Assembly (NCBI GenBank): GCA_017618495.1
Contig: JAFZUD010000011.1
Span: forward strand, 1 to 9,774
Reading direction: 5' to 3'
Source: Bacilli bacterium
Lineage (GTDB): Bacteria; Bacillota_I; Bacilli_A; RFN20; CAG-826
DNA length: 9,774 bases
The number at the start of each line of letters is the position of its first letter. Position 1 is the stretch's first letter. The position numbers and the translations under genes are program-made. The notes under the pieces are model-generated. The model searched no databases. It saw only the letters and a program-made list of their open reading frames with translations, and was not told the origin of the DNA. This document shows positions 6,674-9,774 of this stretch, one piece after another.

Positions 6674-7716
6674 CGATTAATTTCCTCGATGAGGGCGTCA
6701 TAAGCGTCCTCATCTTTTACTTCTCGGATAGTCTCGCCTTTACGGAAGATAACCCATTGGCCTCTTCCTCCAGCGATGCCAATATCAGCGTGCCTTGCTT
6801 CGCCCGGGCCATTAACGATGCAGCCCATGACAGCGACGGTCTTATAGATTCGATTCTCTTCGAGATATTTCATGACCTTTTTGGCGAGCGGAATGAGATC
6901 AACTGCGGTTCTACCACAGGTAGGGCAGCTAATAAAAGTTGGCCAATTCTTCTTTAAACCAAGGTCGTGGAGAAGGCGGGAGGCTGCTAAAACCTCTTCC
7001 TCAGGATCTTCGCTAAGGGAGATCCTGATTGTGTCGCCGATTCCGTCCAAAAGCAGTGGAGATAGACCGGCAGCGGAGCGAATTAAGGAAATATCTTTTG
7101 GACCCGCTTCGGTGATTCCTAAGTGTAGTGGATATGGGAAATGCTCTGAAGCAAGCTTATAGGCTTCGATGGTCTCTTGGACATCGCTTCCCTTAAGAGA
7201 GATGACGATATCTTTAAATCCGTATTTTTCAAGCATAGCGACGTGCTTTTTGGCACTCTCAAAGAGCCATTGTCCTTTGATTTTCTCTTTGCCGAAATAA
7301 ATTGATTTATCAAGTGATCCGCCATTAACTCCAACGCGGATGGCGGCATGTTTCTCTTTGGCTTTGTTAACGACTTCCTGGACACGCTCTTCGCTTCCGA
7401 TATTGCCTGGGTTGATTCTAATCGCGTCTACGCCGGCGTCTAAAGCCGCTAAAGCGAGGCGGTGATCGATATGAATGTCGGCAACCAAAGGAATGGAAAC
7501 TTTCTTTTTGATCTCTTTAAAAGCTTCGGCATCCTCAAAATCAAGAACGGAGCAACGCATTAACTCCGCACCGAGTGCAGCGCATCTATTAATCTGGGCC
7601 GAGACTTCATCGACCTTTGACGTCTTTATCGAGCACATCGACTGAATAACGACGTGGTCGCTGCCGCCTATCGTTAATTCGCCGATTTGTATTTTTCTCG
7701 TCTCGTTCCTTTTCAT
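6670..7716 (-). CDS. ispG: 4-hydroxy-3-methylbut-2-en-1-yl diphosphate synthase IspG
   Basis: IspG converts MEcPP to HMBPP, the substrate of IspH, using a [4Fe-4S] cluster and reduced flavodoxin or ferredoxin. The 348-residue protein shows the TIM-barrel domain with VIQSM (23-27), VADIHIDHRLAL (78-89), RINPGNIG (100-107) and GITEAG (200-205). The C-terminal cluster domain has C264 and C267 in SCPTCGRT, C299 in GCIVNGPGE, and E306, the fourth ligand. The length is typical of the short bacterial form without the extra central domain. No SD site precedes ATG 7716. The start codon sits inside a 14-bp palindrome, and a minus-strand TAAAAT at 7731-7726 could act as a -10 box for a leaderless message. 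Its 3' end overlaps the cshB stop by 4 bases. I find no clear terminator for ispG on its own strand. Function is very well supported. Confidence 0.96.
   Translation of the reverse strand: MKRNETRKIQIGELTIGGSDHVVIQSMCSIKTSKVDEVSAQINRCAALGAELMRCSVLDFEDAEAFKEIKKKVSIPLVADIHIDHRLALAALDAGVDAIRINPGNIGSEERVQEVVNKAKEKHAAIRVGVNGGSLDKSIYFGKEKIKGQWLFESAKKHVAMLEKYGFKDIVISLKGSDVQETIEAYKLASEHFPYPLHLGITEAGPKDISLIRSAAGLSPLLLDGIGDTIRISLSEDPEEEVLAASRLLHDLGLKKNWPTFISCPTCGRTAVDLIPLAKKVMKYLEENRIYKTVAVMGCIVNGPGEARHADIGIAGGRGQWVIFRKGETIREVKDEDAYDALIEEINR
6688..6718 (+). terminator. Intrinsic terminator of cshB, inside the ispG coding region
   Basis: GATGAGGGCG (6688-6697) pairs with CGTCCTCATC (6705-6714), 10 pairs including one G.T, around the 7-nt loop TCATAAG, and is followed by TTTT (6715-6718). 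On the minus strand the hairpin has no T-run after it, so it should stop plus-strand transcripts without stopping ispG. It codes for part of the IspG C-terminus on the other strand. Confidence 0.65.
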
Positions 7717-7724
7717 ATATGAAA
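7711..7724. repeat. Perfect 14-bp palindrome over the ispG start codon
   Basis: TTTCATATATGAAA equals its own reverse complement and contains the ispG ATG. It could be an operator half-site pair, or a small hairpin in the mRNA start region, or arise by chance in AT-rich DNA. Beside it, AAACATTTT is directly repeated (7722-7739). Confidence 0.5.
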
Positions 7725-7772
7725 CATTTTAAACATTTTTGTGGTTTTATTGTAGATAAATTGGCTGGTCTA

Positions 7773-7781
7773 TGCTATTCT
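7773..7781 (+). promoter_or_regulatory. Candidate extended -10 promoter of rpmG
   Basis: TGCTATTCT matches a TGn-extended -10 element and would start transcription near 7788, leaving a leader of about 27 nt. A TTGTAG at 7750-7755 is a possible -35 box but at non-ideal spacing (20 bp). L33 and ispG diverge here, so a plus-strand promoter is needed in this 98-bp gap. Confidence 0.4.
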
Positions 7782-7814
7782 TAGCACCGCACGAGAAAGT
7801 GAGGGGAACAATTT

Positions 7815-7976
7815 ATGGCCATCAGCAAACGTGATCAAGTGATTCTTGCCTGCACCGAATGCGGCGAGCACAACTATATTACCGACCGCAATAAGAAGCT
7901 TCATCCTAACAAGATGGAAAAAATGAAGTTTTGCAGACGCTGCAATAAAATGACACTCCATAAGGAATGCAAATAA
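7815..7976 (+). CDS. rpmG: 50S ribosomal protein L33 (zinc-binding form)
   Basis: This 53-residue protein is a component of the large ribosomal subunit. It begins MAISKRDQVILACTECG and has two CxxC pairs, C13/C16 and C40/C43, which make it the zinc-binding (C+) L33 type. RRCNKMTLHKECK at the end is the standard L33 C-terminus. A GAGGGG purine-rich site at 7801-7806 lies 8 bases before the ATG, and the gene has its own candidate promoter. A strong hairpin terminator begins at the stop codon. Bacteria with both C+ and C- L33 switch between them when zinc is short; whether a second copy exists here cannot be seen. Confidence 0.95.
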   Translation: MAISKRDQVILACTECGEHNYITDRNKKLHPNKMEKMKFCRRCNKMTLHKECK

Positions 7977-8001
7977 ATAAGGCAATTGCCTTATTTTTTT
8001 T
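7976..8001 (+). terminator. Intrinsic terminator of rpmG
   Basis: AATAAGGC (7976-7983) pairs with GCCTTATT (7988-7995) around AATT, a perfect 20-bp palindrome, and runs straight into eight T residues (7994-8001). It overlaps the last base of the L33 stop codon. The T-run ends exactly at the ATG of the next gene at 8002. Confidence 0.85.
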
Positions 8002-8640
8002 ATGAAAATTGAGAGATTCAACATTGGGGACGATTATGTCTGCAACATGTATATCGTCGGCGAAGAAGGCGAGCCATGCATTGTTGTTGATCCAGGTGCT
8101 GACCCTAACAATTTCATTGAGAAATACGTTAGGAAACACCATAACGGAGAGATAGCCGGATTCCTTTTGACGCATGGTCACTATGACCACATCGAAGGCC
8201 TAAGGCTTTGCACCATGCAAGCACCTGTCTATGTCCATCTTCTTGAAGAAGAGTTTTTAGTTGAGCCAGCCTACAACCTTTCGCTCGATTTCCTCGATCA
8301 CCTCTACATAAGAGGCCTTAAGACAAAGCTCTTTATCGATAAAGATGTCCTCAATATCGGCAATTACGAAATCAAGGTTATCCATACGCCATTCCACACG
8401 AGGGGAAGCTCTTGTTTCTATTTTGAGAAAGAACGTGTTCTTTTCTCAGGAGATACGCTCTTCCATCTAAGCATCGGAAGGACGGATCTCATCACCGGAA
8501 GCAACAAAACCGTCGAAAGCAGTTTGCAGAAACTTGTGGTTTTGCCTCCGGAGACAAAAGTCTATCCAGGACACGGTCCAGCAACCACGATTGGCGATGA
8601 ATTACGTCTCAATCCATACCTAACAAGGTTAAAAAAGTAG
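8002..8640 (+). CDS. Metallo-beta-lactamase-fold hydrolase (glyoxalase II-like, YqgX type)
   Basis: The 212-residue protein has the binuclear zinc site of the MBL superfamily: THGHYDH at 57-63, H132 in PFHTRGSS, D151 in SGDTLF and H191 in PGHGP. Size and motif spacing fit the small glyoxalase II-like group typified by Bacillus YqgX, which by family cleaves thioesters such as S-lactoyl-thiols; the true substrate is unknown. The N-terminus MKIERFNIGDDYVCNMYIV fits the family, and the only in-frame codons back to a TAA at 7978 are non-start codons apart from ATT, so ATG 8002 is firm. There is no SD site, and the start abuts the T-run of the rpmG terminator. Expression may rely on terminator readthrough. 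efp follows after 55 bases with its own promoter. Confidence 0.88.
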   Translation: MKIERFNIGDDYVCNMYIVGEEGEPCIVVDPGADPNNFIEKYVRKHHNGEIAGFLLTHGHYDHIEGLRLCTMQAPVYVHLLEEEFLVEPAYNLSLDFLDHLYIRGLKTKLFIDKDVLNIGNYEIKVIHTPFHTRGSSCFYFEKERVLFSGDTLFHLSIGRTDLITGSNKTVESSLQKLVVLPPETKVYPGHGPATTIGDELRLNPYLTRLKK

Positions 8641-8655
8641 ATACTTTACAAATCT

Positions 8656-8670
8656 TGGTATAAAATACCA
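8656..8670 (+). promoter_or_regulatory. Candidate efp promoter with dyad symmetry
   Basis: TGGTATAAA matches an extended -10 element (TG-n-TATAAA), with predicted start near 8671 and a leader of about 25 nt. The same bases form the inverted repeat TGGTAT-AAA-ATACCA, so a regulator could bind over the -10 box. A TTTACA at 8645-8650 is too close to be its -35 box. Confidence 0.45.
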
Positions 8671-8695
8671 TAGTCAAAATTAAGGAGATTTTAGA

Positions 8696-9253
8696 ATGAA
8701 CGTTACAGAATTACGCCCTGGCAACTATTTCGAAGATGAAAACACCCTTTATCAAGTTATCGACATCCTTCTCAACAAAACCGCTATGAGAAAGATGGTT
8801 GCTAAAGTCAAAGTTAGAAATGTCCGCACCGGTGCCATCACCGAACTCGCCCGTAACTCCGGTTACGACGTTACCCTTGTCAGCGTTGACAAGAAGCAGA
8901 TGCAGTACCTCTACGATGGCGGAACTACTTTAGTCTTCATGGACCCAGATACCTACGAGCAGGTCGAACTTCCAAAGACCGGACTCGAGCGCGAGATGGG
9001 CTTCCTTGCTCCAAACGGCTTCGTTACCATCAACGCTTACGAAGAAGAAATCCTTGGCATTGAGCTTCCAGCCAAAGTCGCCCTTGAGGTCACCGATTGT
9101 GAGCCAGGCGTCAGAGGCGATACCGTCACCAACGGCGGATCCAAAGATGCCACCCTTGAAACCGGCCTTAAGATCAGAGTTCCTCTCTTCATCGAGAAGG
9201 GCGAAAAGGTCATGGTCGACACTGCCACTGGCAAATACGATAAGAGAGCCTAA
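8696..9253 (+). CDS. efp: Elongation factor P with a non-canonical modification loop
   Basis: EF-P enters the ribosome beside the P site and helps form peptide bonds at proline runs. The 185-residue protein has the normal three-domain layout: KOW-like N-domain (1-62) and two OB domains, with the C-terminal signature GDTVTNGGSKDATLETGLKIRVPLF written in part as GDTVTNGG and KVPLF-like IRVPLF. In most bacteria the loop reads KPGKGxAF and its Lys or Arg is modified. Here the same loop, aligned without gaps to E. coli EF-P, reads NKTAMRKMVAK: position 34 (E. coli) is M31, followed by R32, and the PGKG signature is gone. I recall the same NKTAMR loop from Mycoplasma EF-P. AAGGAG at 8682-8687, 8 bases before ATG, is a strong SD site. 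A UPF0154 gene follows after 2 bases. Confidence 0.95.
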   Translation: MNVTELRPGNYFEDENTLYQVIDILLNKTAMRKMVAKVKVRNVRTGAITELARNSGYDVTLVSVDKKQMQYLYDGGTTLVFMDPDTYEQVELPKTGLEREMGFLAPNGFVTINAYEEEILGIELPAKVALEVTDCEPGVRGDTVTNGGSKDATLETGLKIRVPLFIEKGEKVMVDTATGKYDKRA

Positions 9254-9255
9254 AG

Positions 9256-9480
9256 ATGCTACAACTCGATGTTTGGGTTTTCGTCCTTTCGTTGATTGGC
9301 GTCCTCATCGTCGGTGGTGTTGCAGGTTTCTTCCTTGCTCGTTACCTTATCAAAAAGAGCCTCGAGAAGAACCCTCCAGTCACTGAAAAACAGGTTCGTG
9401 CTATGTATGAACAAGGCGGCCGCAAACTCAGCGAAAAGCAAGTTCGTGCCATCATGCACTCAATCAACAAGAACAAATAA
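9256..9480 (+). CDS. UPF0154 family small membrane protein (YneF-like)
   Basis: The 74-residue protein has one hydrophobic segment near the N-terminus (about 5-29, rich in V, L, I, G and F, with GFFLARYLIKK at its cytoplasmic edge) and then a charged helical tail. LEKNPPVTEKQVRAM and the KQVRAIMHSIN ending match the UPF0154 family, of which Bacillus YneF is a member; from memory YneF has KKNPPINE at the same place. It is probably anchored with the C-terminus in the cytoplasm. Its function is unknown. It begins 2 bases after the efp stop with only a weak AAGAGAG upstream, so it is likely translated by coupling to efp. A terminator follows. Confidence 0.88.
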   Translation: MLQLDVWVFVLSLIGVLIVGGVAGFFLARYLIKKSLEKNPPVTEKQVRAMYEQGGRKLSEKQVRAIMHSINKNK

Positions 9481-9494
9481 TTTCTTAAAAAAAG

Positions 9495-9523
9495 AAGAGT
9501 CACAAATTTGTGGCTCTTTTTTT
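9495..9523 (+). terminator. Intrinsic terminator of the efp-UPF0154 unit
   Basis: AAGAGTCACAAA (9495-9506) pairs with TTTGTGGCTCTT (9507-9518), 12 bp with one G.T pair and, as written, no unpaired loop (the inner bases must open). It is followed by a T-run to 9523. A long A-run precedes it, so it may also work on the minus strand. Confidence 0.88.
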
Positions 9524-9554
9524 AACTTTTTCTGAAAAATCCATTTTTCTTCTC

Positions 9555-9560
9555 TATATA
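9555..9560 (+). promoter_or_regulatory. Candidate -10 box of the 3' ncRNA
   Basis: TATATA lies in a very T/A-rich stretch after the terminator, with transcription predicted to start at G9567. The upstream region has no clear -35 box but is AT-rich like an UP element. GAAAAAT-CC-ATTTTTC (9534-9549) is a perfect dyad over the spacer and -35 region. Confidence 0.5.
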
Positions 9561-9566
9561 GAAAGT

Positions 9567-9774
9567 GGAGAGGGATTCGAGTCAGCTTTTCTCGGCCGAG
9601 TATCGTTGCCGTTTGGCGGCGACAAAGCGTCTCGATGAATATTCCCTGTAATAGCCAATCACTATCGCAGTACCCGCTTGCAAGCGGTCTGGGCTTAAGA
9701 GACCTCCTAGCTCTTGGGCTTGATTACCGCGTTGCCTCTTCTTGTTCTTGTTATCGAGCGTACTCTTTAAAGGG
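9567..9774 (+). ncRNA. Candidate structured non-coding RNA, class unknown (runs off the window)
   Basis: This stretch has no supported protein gene and is richer in G and C than the preceding spacer. Helices seen: closing helix GGAGAGG (9567-9573) with CCTCTTC (9735-9741); self-complementary CTCGGCCGAG (9591-9600); GTTGCCG (9605-9611) with CGGCGAC (9617-9623), loop TTTGG; CCGCT-TGCA-AGCGG (9674-9687); and an 11-pair stem GGGCTTAAGAG (9691-9701) with CTCTTGGGCTT (9711-9721), loop ACCTCCTAG. These contain six G.T pairs that are valid only in plus-strand RNA; on the minus strand they would be A.C mismatches. A TATATA box is correctly placed. I looked for tmRNA, RNase P RNA, SRP RNA, T-box and common riboswitch signatures and found none. 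The 3' end and terminator lie beyond the window. A mature RNA ending near 9741 or a longer one are both possible. Confidence 0.6.

Noticed and set aside
9566..9649. Short plus-strand frame from GTG 9566 to the TAA at 9647-9649, about 27 codons
   Set aside because: No SD site, a non-ATG start and no known family. It lies within the proposed ncRNA, and its GTG precedes the predicted transcription start.
9567..9660. tmRNA, suggested by GGATTCGAG near the 5' end
   Set aside because: The universal GGxTTCGAC is not matched, the spacing from the 5' end is too short, and no tag frame ending in ALAA is found.
9716..9735. T-box leader, suggested by TTACCGCG
   Set aside because: The required GGTGGNACCGCG is not present, and no following terminator or aminoacyl-tRNA synthetase gene is seen in the window.
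9582..9773. Minus-strand frame open for 63 codons to the window edge, ending in TGA at 9584-9582
   Set aside because: It could be the 3' end of a gene starting beyond the window. I rejected it because it resembles no family I know, is unusually rich in Arg, and overlaps helices whose G.T pairs favour a plus-strand RNA. A protein search with sequence past 9774 would settle it.
1..9774. CRISPR arrays, insertion sequences, phage genes, defence systems, tRNA genes
   Set aside because: I read both strands for regular repeats, transposase motifs, tRNA-like cloverleafs and defence domains and found none. The protein genes here are housekeeping.

Overview
The window reads as a piece of a low-to-moderate GC Firmicutes/Mollicutes-related chromosome that uses the standard bacterial code: trmK ends in TGA and Trp is TGG. 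The run glyQS (3' end) - dnaG - rpoD - trmK is the order I recall from Mycoplasma genitalium, and elongation factor P carries the mycoplasma-like loop NKTAMR in place of the usual PGKG. Unlike true mycoplasmas, the window has ispG and ispH of the non-mevalonate (MEP) isoprenoid pathway. I infer an uncultured relative of the Mollicutes (RF39, Izemoplasma or Erysipelotrichia type); the species cannot be named from this sequence.

Layout. 1-4250, plus strand: the 3' end of glycyl-tRNA synthetase, DNA primase, the housekeeping sigma factor and tRNA m1A22 methyltransferase, spaced as an operon and closed by a hairpin that can end transcription from both sides. 4250-4376: AT-rich intergenic DNA with weak dyads. 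4377-7716: two MEP genes on the minus strand, ispH and ispG, on either side of a plus-strand CshB-type DEAD-box helicase. ispH and cshB diverge from a 62-bp region whose two -10 boxes lie almost on the start codons. cshB and ispG converge with overlapping stop codons, and the cshB terminator lies inside ispG. 7717-9480, plus strand: ribosomal protein L33 with its terminator, a metallo-beta-lactamase-fold hydrolase whose ATG directly follows that terminator's T-run, EF-P, and a UPF0154 (YneF-type) membrane protein ending in a terminator.

9481-9774 holds no convincing protein gene. After the UPF0154 terminator comes a TATATA box and then about 208 nt that fold, as plus-strand RNA, into a 5'/3' closing helix and several hairpins. 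The G.U pairs in these helices work only on the plus strand. One 9-nt loop carries CCUCC. I do not recognise the class and it runs off the window edge; it is the best candidate here for something undescribed.

The protein genes are mostly housekeeping: replication priming, transcription initiation, tRNA modification, isoprenoid precursors, RNA remodelling and translation. Points of interest are an insert in the sigma factor, the EF-P loop, a mix of genes with strong Shine-Dalgarno (SD) sites and genes with none, and terminators packed into coding or start regions.
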